This document shows, one piece after another, positions 17,540 through 26,554 of a stretch of 64,000 bases of DNA. How positions within the stretch are numbered: the first letter of the stretch is position 1; each line of letters begins with the position of its first letter. The DNA is from Pedobacter sp. MC2016-14 (GTDB lineage: Bacteria > Bacteroidota > Bacteroidia > Sphingobacteriales > Sphingobacteriaceae), in assembly GCF_020991475.1 (NCBI RefSeq), contig NZ_JAJMPA010000001.1, forward strand, positions 1,984,001 to 2,048,000, in the 5' to 3' direction. The notes beneath the pieces were generated by a model that did no database searches, was not told where the DNA came from, and saw only the letters and a program-made list of their open reading frames with translations. Both the position numbers and the translations under genes were made by a program.

Positions 17540-20518
17540 ATGCGAATTTTTACTTTTTATGTCAAGCTAAACCTATTGTTTACGCTTTTTCTCTTAACCA
17601 CAGCAACGCTTCAGGCACAACAACCAGTTACCGTAACAGGGATGGTAAAGGCGGCATCCGATAACCTCGGCATTCCAGGCGTAAGTGTATTGCTAAAGGG
17701 TACAAAAACCGGAGCCGTAACCGGCCCCGACGGTAGTTTCTCTCTAAAAGTGCCAGAAGGTAAAGGTATTTTGATTTTTAGCTTTGTAGGCTATAAAATT
17801 CAGGAACTACCTATACCAGCGTCCCACAACTTAAATGTAGTACTCGCAGATGATGCCGCTGCATTAAGTGAAGTTGTGGTAGTGGGTTACGGTACCACCA
17901 GAAAACAAGACCTTACCGGATCTGTTACCGTAGTGGGATCAAAAGATTTTCAAAAAGGCAGTATCACAACTCCAGAGCAAATGCTGGCAGGTAAAGTTGC
18001 CGGCGTAGCCATCACATCAAATGGCGGACAGCCAGGAAGTGGAAGTACCATCAGGATTCGTGGCGGATCTTCTTTAAGTGCAAGTAACGATCCTCTATTT
18101 GTTATTGACGGTGTTCCCCTGGAGGTGAATGGTGTATCTGGTGCTTCAAATCCGCTAAGTTTTATCAATCCTAACGACATTGAAAATTTCACCGTATTAA
18201 AAGACGCTTCTGCAGCTGCTATTTATGGCGCAAGAGCTGCCAATGGCGTAATCATCATTACTACAAAAAAAGGGATTAGTGGAGATTTGAAGGTTGGCTT
18301 TACTACGGTAAATTCTTTGTCCAGAATAATCGCACAAACGGATGTGTTAAATGGAGATCAGATTCGTGAAATTGTTAATGCCAATGGAACAGCCGCACAA
18401 AAAGCAAAACTAGGCACCTTTAATACCAACTGGCAGGACTTGATTTATCAGGACGGTTTAGCGACAGACAATAACTTAAGTATTAGTGGCGGGGTAAAAG
18501 GATTGCCATATCGTCTTTCGCTAGGCTATCAAAATCAAAGGGGTATTTTAAGAACGGATGAGTTGGAGAAAACATCTGCAGCATTTGTATTAAATCCTAC
18601 TTTCTTCGACAATCACCTAAAATTAGACATCAACCTGAAAGGGAGTATGCAAAAAACCAGGTTCGCTAATACAGCGGCGATTGGAGGTGCTGTGAGTTTC
18701 GACCCAAGTCAGGCGGTATATACAAACAGACCTGACTACCTGGGTTATTACGAGTGGTTGGATTATACAACACCTAGTGGTCTTGTAAATTTAGTGGGCA
18801 GAAACCCAGTAGGGGTTTTAGAACAAGTAGAAAACCGGGCTAATCCCTTAAGGAGCATAGGGAATATTCAGCTGGATTATAAATTTCATTTTCTTCCAGA
18901 ACTGCACGCAAACGTAAATGCAGGGTATGACATTGCAAATGGAAAAGGCACAACCTATGTAAGTCCGCTTGCAGCTGTCAATATCAACGATCAGGGTTAC
19001 GATAATCAATACAGGCAAAAAAGAAACAATACGGTCTTTGATTTCTACCTTAACTACGTCAAAGTTTTGCCCACGTTGAAGAGCAGAATTGATGCAACGG
19101 CAGGGTATTCTTACAACAACTATTTAACAACAGCGTATAATTATGCAAGTTACAATGGTTATGGAGTTAAGGTAGCGAATACAGACCCTGCTTTTCCATT
19201 CAATAAGCCAGAAAATAGGCTTATTTCTTATTTCGGCCGTTTAAATTATAGTTATGATGAAAGGTTCTTGTTGACAGCAACCCTTCGTCGTGACGGATCT
19301 TCGCGCTTTTCATCTGAATACAGAAACGCAATGTTTCCATCTGTAGCTTTGGCATGGACGTTAAAAAATGAAACTTTTCTAAAAGACAATAAAACAATAA
19401 GTGCCTTAAAAATACGGGCTGGTTATGGTATCACCGGACAGCAGGAAGGGATAGACAATTATGGTTATTTATCTACGTATGGTTTAAGTTCGCAAACTAC
19501 GTCCTATCAGTTTGGTAATACATTTTATCAAATGTACAGGCCAACAGCCTACATATCTAACCTGAAGTGGGAACAAACCGCAACTACCAATGTGGGTATC
19601 GATGCAGGATTTTTAGACAACAGGATTTCTGGAAGTGTAGATATGTACCTCAAGAAAACTACCGATCTCTTAAATAAAGTACCTCAACCTGCAGGAACTA
19701 ATTTTTCTGCCTCAGCGGTGGTCAATGTAGGAAGCATGGAGAACAAGGGAGTTGAAATGAATGTCAATTTTGTACCCATAAAAAGTGCAGATTTAAATTG
19801 GGATTTCAGCCTGAATGCCACCTATAATAAAAATACAATTACTAATTTGACTGTTGTCCCTAATGACGCAAACTATGTGGGCCTTCCCGGAGGTTCAATT
19901 GCCGGTGGAGTAGGTGGGCAAAATGCACTCATAAGTTCAGTTGGCCATAGCAAAAGCTTGTTTTATTTATTCGAGCAGGTTTATGATCAGTCAGGTAAGC
20001 CTATTGAAGGTGTATATGTGGACCAAAATGGTGATGGATTGATCAACGAAAATGACCTTAACAGAGGTAAACAAGCAGATCCTAAACTTTTTCTCGGATT
20101 TAGCAATAACCTGAGCTATAAGCAATGGAATATGAGTTTTACTTTAAGGGCTAACCTTGGCAACTATGTTTACAATAATGTGAGCAGTCAAATGGGGAAC
20201 CTCGCCCAGATTAACGGATCAGCTATTCTGCTTAATGCGTCGCCAAGTTACCTGACAACAAATTTTAAAACTCAGCAGCTGTTTAGTGATTATTATGTAG
20301 AGAATGCTTCATTTTTGAAAATGGATAACATCAATTTAGGCTACAGGTTTGGTAAGGTGTTTAAAACCAATGCGGCCCTTCAATTGAACGCGAGTGTGCA
20401 AAATGTATTTACCATCACAAACTACACGGGTTTAGATCCCGAAGTTGCATCAGGCGTAGACAATAATCTTTATCCAAGACCCCGGGTATTTTCTTTGGGT
20501 TTAAACCTTAACTTTTAA
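17540..20518 (+). CDS. SusC-family TonB-dependent transporter of the galactan locus
   Basis: This 992-residue outer-membrane transporter is predicted to import galacto-oligosaccharides. The signal peptide ends near residue 26 (TLQAQ). A carboxypeptidase-like domain lies at about 30-110 (VTGMVKAASDNLGIPGVSVL), and the plug at about 115-240 carries VVVGYGTTRKQDLTGSV, FVIDGVPL and VLKDASAAAIYGARAANGVI. The barrel ends LGLNLNF. Unlike the other two SusC proteins of this window it has no STN domain, which fits control by the divergent HTCS instead of a sigma/FecR relay. SusD begins 17 bases after the stop. Confidence 0.96.
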   Translation: MRIFTFYVKLNLLFTLFLLTTATLQAQQPVTVTGMVKAASDNLGIPGVSVLLKGTKTGAVTGPDGSFSLKVPEGKGILIFSFVGYKIQELPIPASHNLNVVLADDAAALSEVVVVGYGTTRKQDLTGSVTVVGSKDFQKGSITTPEQMLAGKVAGVAITSNGGQPGSGSTIRIRGGSSLSASNDPLFVIDGVPLEVNGVSGASNPLSFINPNDIENFTVLKDASAAAIYGARAANGVIIITTKKGISGDLKVGFTTVNSLSRIIAQTDVLNGDQIREIVNANGTAAQKAKLGTFNTNWQDLIYQDGLATDNNLSISGGVKGLPYRLSLGYQNQRGILRTDELEKTSAAFVLNPTFFDNHLKLDINLKGSMQKTRFANTAAIGGAVSFDPSQAVYTNRPDYLGYYEWLDYTTPSGLVNLVGRNPVGVLEQVENRANPLRSIGNIQLDYKFHFLPELHANVNAGYDIANGKGTTYVSPLAAVNINDQGYDNQYRQKRNNTVFDFYLNYVKVLPTLKSRIDATAGYSYNNYLTTAYNYASYNGYGVKVANTDPAFPFNKPENRLISYFGRLNYSYDERFLLTATLRRDGSSRFSSEYRNAMFPSVALAWTLKNETFLKDNKTISALKIRAGYGITGQQEGIDNYGYLSTYGLSSQTTSYQFGNTFYQMYRPTAYISNLKWEQTATTNVGIDAGFLDNRISGSVDMYLKKTTDLLNKVPQPAGTNFSASAVVNVGSMENKGVEMNVNFVPIKSADLNWDFSLNATYNKNTITNLTVVPNDANYVGLPGGSIAGGVGGQNALISSVGHSKSLFYLFEQVYDQSGKPIEGVYVDQNGDGLINENDLNRGKQADPKLFLGFSNNLSYKQWNMSFTLRANLGNYVYNNVSSQMGNLAQINGSAILLNASPSYLTTNFKTQQLFSDYYVENASFLKMDNINLGYRFGKVFKTNAALQLNASVQNVFTITNYTGLDPEVASGVDNNLYPRPRVFSLGLNLNF

Positions 20519-20535
20519 CCTTAGCGATCAAGAAG

Positions 20536-22167
20536 ATGAAGGATTTTAATAAAAAACCAATGACTTTAAGAGCTTTAAATATAGCTATGCTTGTTTGCTT
20601 TACAATTTTGGTAACAGCATCCTGCAATAAACTGGATTTAACACCAACCAATGACCTTACTGCCTTGGATGTTTTTGCCACACCACAAGGTTATAAACAA
20701 GCTTTAGCAAAGGTATACGGTGCTTTTGCGCTAACGGGAAATGCAACCACGGGGCAACAGGATATTCCTGTGGAAATCATTAAAGATGAAGGAAACTCAG
20801 ATTTTCTGCGTTTATATTGGAATTTACAGGAATTGACCACAGACGAAGCAGCCTGGTCATGGCAAAGTGATGCGGGTATTCAAGGCCTGCACGAATTGAG
20901 CTGGGGATCTACCAACTCCATTATTAATGGACTGTATTACCGTTCCTATTACCAAATTACAGTGGCCAACAATTTCATCAATGAATCTTCTGATGACAAC
21001 CTTTCAAAAAGAGGGATTACCGGTACTGATGCCAATAACATTCGCTTGTACCGTGCTGAAGCACGCTTTTTGAGGGCTTATCAATATTGGGTTTTAATGG
21101 ATCTGTATGCCAATCCGGCAATGGTTACAGAAAATACTGTTATAGGGGGTAAAGACTTGCCAAAGCAAATTCAGCGTAAAGACTTATTTATTTATGTAGA
21201 ATCGGAGTTAAAAGCATTGGAAAACGAACTTGCTGCTCCTAAAACAAACGAATATGGTCGTGCAGATAAAGCTGCCGCATGGGCGTTATTATCACGATTG
21301 TATCTAAATGCTCAGATTTATACTGGAACTGCCAGATATACAGACGCGATTACCTATTGCAATAAGATTACTGCTGCTGGTTACACGTTGCATAGCAACT
21401 ACAGAGAGCTGACCATCGCTGACAATCACCTCAATACAGATGAAAACATCCTGACCATCAATTACGATGGTACAAGTACTCAAAACTTTGGTGGTACTAC
21501 TTATTTGATGCATGGGCCAGCAGGTGTGCCTGCAGATGTTTCCGGTTCAAATGGTAACTGGGGCGGATTACGTTTTACAGAAAATTTCGTGAATCTGTTT
21601 GCAGATAAAACAGGTGCTACAGATACCCGTGCGCAGTTCTATACCAGCGGACAGACCCTGGAGATGACAGATCTTTATTTATCTACGGCAGGATACACAA
21701 GTACTAAATACAGAAATAAAACCAGGTCGGGCGCTGCAGCTCCGCATCAGGATGCAGCTAAAGACTTCTCTGACATAGATTTTCCATTATTTCGTTTAGG
21801 CGAGATTTATTTGACGTATGCTGAGGCTGTGGTGCGAGGTGGTACAGGTGGAAGCTTAAATACCGCATTGGGTTATATCAATGCTTTGCGTACACGTGCA
21901 TATAGTGGAAGTCTTGCCGGAAACATTACCACCAGCGCAATGTCTCTTGATTTTATCCTGGATGAAAGGGGCAGAGAACTTTATTATGAAGGTTTTAGAC
22001 GTACAGATTTAATCCGTTTTGGTAAATTTACTACCAATGCTTATCTCTGGGCCTGGAAAGGCGGCGTTAAAGCTGGTACATCGGTGGCAAACAAATACAA
22101 TATATTCCCTTTGCCTCCATCAGACTTATCGGCTAATCCAAACTTAACTCAAAATACTGGCTATTAA
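20536..22167 (+). CDS. SusD-family glycan-binding lipoprotein of the galactan locus
   Basis: This 543-residue surface lipoprotein is the partner of the preceding SusC. A lipoprotein leader ends in the lipobox VTASC, with the mature Cys at about residue 30. SusD helices include YRAEARFLRAYQYWVLMDLY and the C-terminal DERGRELYYEGFRRTDLIRF, and the end IFPLPPSDLSANPNLTQN is typical. The start at 20536 gives a slightly long positively charged leader; an in-frame ATG at 20560 (MTLRALN) is a possible alternative. It is followed 12 bases later by the SusE-like gene. Binding of beta-1,4-galactan is inferred from the enzymes downstream. Confidence 0.95.
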   Translation: MKDFNKKPMTLRALNIAMLVCFTILVTASCNKLDLTPTNDLTALDVFATPQGYKQALAKVYGAFALTGNATTGQQDIPVEIIKDEGNSDFLRLYWNLQELTTDEAAWSWQSDAGIQGLHELSWGSTNSIINGLYYRSYYQITVANNFINESSDDNLSKRGITGTDANNIRLYRAEARFLRAYQYWVLMDLYANPAMVTENTVIGGKDLPKQIQRKDLFIYVESELKALENELAAPKTNEYGRADKAAAWALLSRLYLNAQIYTGTARYTDAITYCNKITAAGYTLHSNYRELTIADNHLNTDENILTINYDGTSTQNFGGTTYLMHGPAGVPADVSGSNGNWGGLRFTENFVNLFADKTGATDTRAQFYTSGQTLEMTDLYLSTAGYTSTKYRNKTRSGAAAPHQDAAKDFSDIDFPLFRLGEIYLTYAEAVVRGGTGGSLNTALGYINALRTRAYSGSLAGNITTSAMSLDFILDERGRELYYEGFRRTDLIRFGKFTTNAYLWAWKGGVKAGTSVANKYNIFPLPPSDLSANPNLTQNTGY

Positions 22168-22179
22168 TCTAATAAAATC

Positions 22180-23301
22180 ATGAAACAATTATTCAATAGT
22201 TTTTTAGTCCTGGTACTCTCAGCGATTGTTTTAATCAGCTGTAAGAAAGAAGCCAGTCAAAATATTATAACGATGCCATCGGCTTCAACACTTGATTTTA
22301 AAAGTTCTGTGAGTGCCGTTACGCTTACCGAAGAAGTTGCAGCATCTAAAGTGGTAACTTTCAGTTTTAGCGCTCCAAATTATGGGGTTAAGGTTGTTCC
22401 TAGCTATACTTTGCAATTTGATGTTCCTGCAGATACTTTAGGCGCAAATCCCTGGGGCAATGCTGTAGAAGTTAAATTATCTGGAGACAGTCTCCACAGA
22501 ACTTTCCTTGGATCGCAGTTGAATACTATCCTTGCTGCACAGCTTTTGTTACCTACTGGTGTGAATAGCACAATCGTAGTAAGGTTAAAAACGGATGTAA
22601 ATCAAAGTACAGGACTGTCTACTACAGTAAAGCCTTTATATTCTACTATTAAAATGACGGTTAACCCTTACCGTTCCTACATCGAATATCCCGCATTATT
22701 GGTTCAGGGAAGGAATTCCTGGAAAACTCCTGCAACCAGGACCAATGGTTACTTACTTGCCTCTTCAAATTTCAACACTAAATATGAGGGGTTTTTAAAT
22801 TTGCCAAATGCAGATGGATGGGGTGGTGATGCCTTTCAGTTGGTCTCTACTACAGATGCTAAAGTTTATGGATGGGGATCCAGTGCAACAACATTAAGTG
22901 CGGGCGGAGGCAACTTGTGGTTGTCCCCGGCACCTAACTATATGAAAGTTAATGTTGACCTCAATGCGATGACCATTGCCTATACGCCTGTGAAGTTTTT
23001 TATTACAGGTGAAGATAATGGATGGAGTGTCTCATCAACTCCGATGGTATATAATGCGACTACTGGTGTGTGGATAGCCTCAAATGTTACGCTTACCGCT
23101 GGTAAAACCTTCCAGTTTACTGCCAATGGTAGTTATGATATTAGCTATAAACTGGACAAAGCAGAAAATGGCACGTTGATATTTGCAGGTGCACCAAACT
23201 GGCCCACTAGTGTGAACATTCCGGTCGCAAAAACAGGAGTTTTCACTGTTACACTTGATATGAGTGGCGGTGAAGGGAATTATACCTATTCAGTTAAATA
23301 A
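22180..23301 (+). CDS. SusE/SusF-like surface glycan-binding lipoprotein
   Basis: This 373-residue outer-membrane lipoprotein has the lipobox VLISC (Cys at about residue 21). The N-terminal part resembles the SusE immunoglobulin-like domain (about 30-160), with the phrase VTLTEEVAASKVVTFSFSAP. The C-terminal half has two repeated starch-binding-like beta modules rich in Trp and Gly, such as AWNWP-like loops and FFITGEDNGWSVSSTPMVY. Proteins of this kind lack catalytic residues and help hold polysaccharide at the surface. The location directly after SusD and before GH53 matches the known order in Bacteroides beta-1,4-galactan loci. The call is by position and modular appearance; sequence conservation in this family is low. 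Confidence 0.82.
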   Translation: MKQLFNSFLVLVLSAIVLISCKKEASQNIITMPSASTLDFKSSVSAVTLTEEVAASKVVTFSFSAPNYGVKVVPSYTLQFDVPADTLGANPWGNAVEVKLSGDSLHRTFLGSQLNTILAAQLLLPTGVNSTIVVRLKTDVNQSTGLSTTVKPLYSTIKMTVNPYRSYIEYPALLVQGRNSWKTPATRTNGYLLASSNFNTKYEGFLNLPNADGWGGDAFQLVSTTDAKVYGWGSSATTLSAGGGNLWLSPAPNYMKVNVDLNAMTIAYTPVKFFITGEDNGWSVSSTPMVYNATTGVWIASNVTLTAGKTFQFTANGSYDISYKLDKAENGTLIFAGAPNWPTSVNIPVAKTGVFTVTLDMSGGEGNYTYSVK

Positions 23302-23319
23302 GTATTAAAATTTAAAGAG

Positions 23320-24360
23320 ATGAAACAAACCAAATGGTTCGCAATAATTGTGCTGCTGATATTTATAGGTGCTGGTTGTAAAAAGACGCCAACCGGAGAG
23401 ACGATGTTGTATCCGGTACCAGATCCGATTGGCACTTATGCAAAAGGTGCTGACGTTAGCTGGGTAAGTGAAATGGAAGCTGGCGGAAGAAAGTTCTACA
23501 ATAATGCTGGCGTAGAGCAAGATTTATTTACAATTTTAAAAGCGAAGGGCATCAATGCCATTCGGCTTAGGGTATGGGTTAATCCTACTCTTGGATTTAA
23601 CAATACTGCAGATGTGCTTACCAAAGCTAGAAGGGCAAGGGCAGCCAACATGCGCATCATGATAGATTTTCACTACAGTGATTCCTGGGCAGATCCTGGT
23701 CAGCAAACCAAACCAGTGGCTTGGGTAGGACAAGATATTACAGCTTTAAAAGCCTCTGTCTACAACCACACAACAGAAGTACTTACCACGCTAAAAAATG
23801 CATATATTATTCCGGAATGGGTGCAAGTGGGTAATGAAACCAATAATGGCATGTTGTGGGAAGAAGGAAAAGCTTCTGCCAGTATGAAAAATTTTGCCGA
23901 GCTGGTACTTTCAGGATATAATGCGGTTAAAGCTGTCAATCCAGCTTCTAAAGTAATTGTCCACATCTCTAATGGCTACGATAATAGTTTGTTTAGGTGG
24001 ATGTTTGACGGGCTTAAAAATAATGGAGCAAAATGGGATGTCATTGGCATGTCCATGTATCCAACTGCAGCAAACTGGGCGACTAGAAATACGCAGTGTT
24101 TGGCCAATATGACGGATATGGTAACCAGGTATGGATCTGAAATTATGATCTGCGAGCTGGGTATGCCTGTTGCTGATGCTGCCGCTTCTAAATTGTTTAT
24201 TACAGATTTAATGGCCAAGAACAAGTCACTTCCAAACAATAAAGGCCTTGGTGTTTTTTACTGGGAACCTCAATCTTACAATGGATGGAGTGGGTACCAG
24301 CTTGGTGCTTTTGATGATACAGGGAAACCAACAGTAGCAATGGATGCTTTTTTACCTTAA
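23320..24360 (+). CDS. Arabinogalactan endo-beta-1,4-galactanase (GH53), lipoprotein
   Basis: This 346-residue clan GH-A enzyme cuts internal beta-1,4-galactosyl links of type I arabinogalactan, the pectin side chain. The lipobox FIGAGC puts the mature Cys at residue 20, so the enzyme is probably surface-anchored. GH53 hallmarks are GADVSWVSEME at 43-53, the early strand GINAIRLRVWVNP at 77-89, DFHYSDSWADPGQQ at 116-129, the acid/base Glu173 in VGNETNNGMLW, and the nucleophile Glu279 in MICELGMP. The late region FYWEPQSYNGWSGYQLGAFD is also typical. It starts 18 bases after the SusE-like gene. It is the initiating enzyme of the locus and fixes the likely substrate as beta-1,4-galactan. Confidence 0.95.
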   Translation: MKQTKWFAIIVLLIFIGAGCKKTPTGETMLYPVPDPIGTYAKGADVSWVSEMEAGGRKFYNNAGVEQDLFTILKAKGINAIRLRVWVNPTLGFNNTADVLTKARRARAANMRIMIDFHYSDSWADPGQQTKPVAWVGQDITALKASVYNHTTEVLTTLKNAYIIPEWVQVGNETNNGMLWEEGKASASMKNFAELVLSGYNAVKAVNPASKVIVHISNGYDNSLFRWMFDGLKNNGAKWDVIGMSMYPTAANWATRNTQCLANMTDMVTRYGSEIMICELGMPVADAAASKLFITDLMAKNKSLPNNKGLGVFYWEPQSYNGWSGYQLGAFDDTGKPTVAMDAFLP

Positions 24361-24370
24361 TTATTGAAGA

Positions 24371-26536
24371 ATGCTCAGAAGTGTTTTGATTTTTCTGTGG
24401 ATGGCTTTTTTCAGTCTATCGGGATTTGCGCAGCCTAAAAAGGCAAAGGCAGGAATTTTTGTAGATAAAAATGGTGTGATGCGCTGGCAAAAAGATGGCT
24501 CAGAAGCTTCTTTCTTTGGCGTAAATTATACTGCTCCCTTTGCTTATGGCTACCGTTCTATACAACGCAGTGGCATTTCAGTAGAGCAGGCCATTAAAGC
24601 AGATGTCTATCACTTTTCACGGTTGGGGCTGGATGCTTTCCGTGTACATGTCTGGGATGTGGAAATTTCAGATAGTGTAGGCAATCTGCTCAACAATGAA
24701 CACCTCCGGCTTTTTGATTTCCTGATTGCTGAATTAAAAAACAGAAAAATCAAAACCCTCATCACGCCTATTGCCTTCTGGGGCAACGGCTATCCTGAAA
24801 AGGATGAAGACCGGGGCAGTTTTTCCAGTAAATATGGTAAGCAAAAAGCCCTGACCGAAGAACTGGCCATTCAGGCGCAGGAGCGGTATTTAAAACAATT
24901 TTTTCAGCATAAAAACCCCTATACCGGGTTGACTTATCAAAATGATCCGGATATCATTGCTACAGAAGTGAATAATGAGCCACAGCACAGTGGCGAAAAA
25001 GGACTGACTACACAGTACATTAACCGCATGGTCAAAGCCATCCGCGGAACGGGCTGGACCAAACCAATCTTCTATAATATTAGCGAATCACCCAAGTACG
25101 CAGCTGCTATTGTAAAAGCCAACGTACAGGGACATAGCTTTCAGTGGTATCCAACGGGTTTGGTGTCTGGCCATATGCTTAAGGGGAACTACCTGCCGCA
25201 CGTTTCCAGGTACAAAATTCCTTTTGATACTATTCCTGGTTTTAAAAACCGTGCAAAAATAGTCTATGAATTTGATGCAGGCGATGTAATGGAGCCTTAT
25301 ATGTACCCGGCAATGGCCCGGAGTTTTCGTGTTGCAGGCTTTCAATGGGCTACCCAATTTGCTTATGACCCAATGGCAACCGCGCAGGGAAATACCGAAT
25401 ACCAAACTCATTACCTCAATATGGCCTACACGCCTTCAAAGGCCATCAGTTTACTAATTGCTTCTAAAGTATTTCATCAATTGCCCCGGGGCAAAGCGCA
25501 GGGGGCAGATACTGCCTTTGCAGATTTTAGGCTAAGCCATGCGGCTTCTCTAAGTGAAATGAACACAGCTAAAGCATTTTATTATTCAAATAACACCAAT
25601 TCAAAGCCTGTAAGCCCCAGCCAATTGCAGCATATTGCAGGGGTAGGTAGTTCCTCCGTTTTGCAATATCAGGGTAATGGAGTTTATCTGCTTGATAAAG
25701 TTGAACCGGGAATTTGGAGGCTGGAAGTAATGCCTGACGCCATTTACCTGAGCGATCCTTTTGAGCGTAGCAGTCCGGATAAAATGGTTACTGGGATCCA
25801 ATGGGCAAAACATGAGATAACGATCGATCTTCCTGACTTGGGCAATGCTTACACAATTAAAGGTATAAATGCAGGGAATACATATGCCAGCGTTGCCCAA
25901 GGTACTAAACTTAAGATTAGTCCTGGAACGTATTTGTTGAGCCGTAAAAATGTAAGCAGTCAGCTTAATACTGATGGTTTATGGGGCACAATCACACTTT
26001 CAGAATTCGTTGCACCTAAAGATACACAGAGCCCGGTTTTGATGCTTTTCGACGCTCAAAAAGACGCAGAGCGGATGATATTATTCAATCCTGATTGGAA
26101 ACACCGTCCGGTAGCATATCCTACAGCAGAAAGAGCTACATTAAAATTCAGCATGCCCGAAGATCAATCTATCCGGATGCTTGGATTTCAATCCTACTTT
26201 GGAGATCGGATAAAGGGAACTGCAGGAGCAGATACACTGGTTGTCCACGCTCGGGCTACAGAATTAATACCAACAAGTATTCAGGTTGGTCTTATGGATA
26301 GGCAGGCAAATTTCTTTGCTGCCAAACTAGAGCTAAATTCGGAATTTCAAACCATCAAAATACCTTTTAGTAGTTTAAAGCCGGCTGCACAATTGTTGTT
26401 GCCAAGACCTTATCCTGGGTTTCAGGACCTGTATTATAAAGCTACAACTAAGACAACTTTTGAGCTGAAGGAATTGGAAAAACTGGAAGTCACCTTTGAA
26501 AAGGGGATAGAGATCTCAGCCATTTATTTGAAATAG
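24371..26536 (+). CDS. Clan GH-A glycoside hydrolase, possibly a GH147-like beta-galactosidase
   Basis: This 721-residue secreted enzyme has a signal peptide ending near residue 20 (LSGFA). The first 400 residues look like a clan GH-A (beta/alpha)8 barrel. FFGVNYTAPFAYGYRS lies at 48-63, RVHVWD at 91-96, and the predicted acid/base Glu203 in TEVNNEPQHSG. The predicted nucleophile is Glu300 in KIVYEFDAGD. The C-terminal 300 residues are beta-rich and may be carbohydrate-binding or structural. GH147 exo-beta-galactosidases occur in Bacteroides galactan loci and share this general size, so that family is my first guess. A GH5-like or unclassified GH-A family is the alternative. Between GH53 and GH2 genes, an exo-acting role on galacto-oligosaccharides is reasonable. 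Confidence 0.72.
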   Translation: MLRSVLIFLWMAFFSLSGFAQPKKAKAGIFVDKNGVMRWQKDGSEASFFGVNYTAPFAYGYRSIQRSGISVEQAIKADVYHFSRLGLDAFRVHVWDVEISDSVGNLLNNEHLRLFDFLIAELKNRKIKTLITPIAFWGNGYPEKDEDRGSFSSKYGKQKALTEELAIQAQERYLKQFFQHKNPYTGLTYQNDPDIIATEVNNEPQHSGEKGLTTQYINRMVKAIRGTGWTKPIFYNISESPKYAAAIVKANVQGHSFQWYPTGLVSGHMLKGNYLPHVSRYKIPFDTIPGFKNRAKIVYEFDAGDVMEPYMYPAMARSFRVAGFQWATQFAYDPMATAQGNTEYQTHYLNMAYTPSKAISLLIASKVFHQLPRGKAQGADTAFADFRLSHAASLSEMNTAKAFYYSNNTNSKPVSPSQLQHIAGVGSSSVLQYQGNGVYLLDKVEPGIWRLEVMPDAIYLSDPFERSSPDKMVTGIQWAKHEITIDLPDLGNAYTIKGINAGNTYASVAQGTKLKISPGTYLLSRKNVSSQLNTDGLWGTITLSEFVAPKDTQSPVLMLFDAQKDAERMILFNPDWKHRPVAYPTAERATLKFSMPEDQSIRMLGFQSYFGDRIKGTAGADTLVVHARATELIPTSIQVGLMDRQANFFAAKLELNSEFQTIKIPFSSLKPAAQLLLPRPYPGFQDLYYKATTKTTFELKELEKLEVTFEKGIEISAIYLK

Positions 26537-26554
26537 CGAAATAGGTAAACACAT

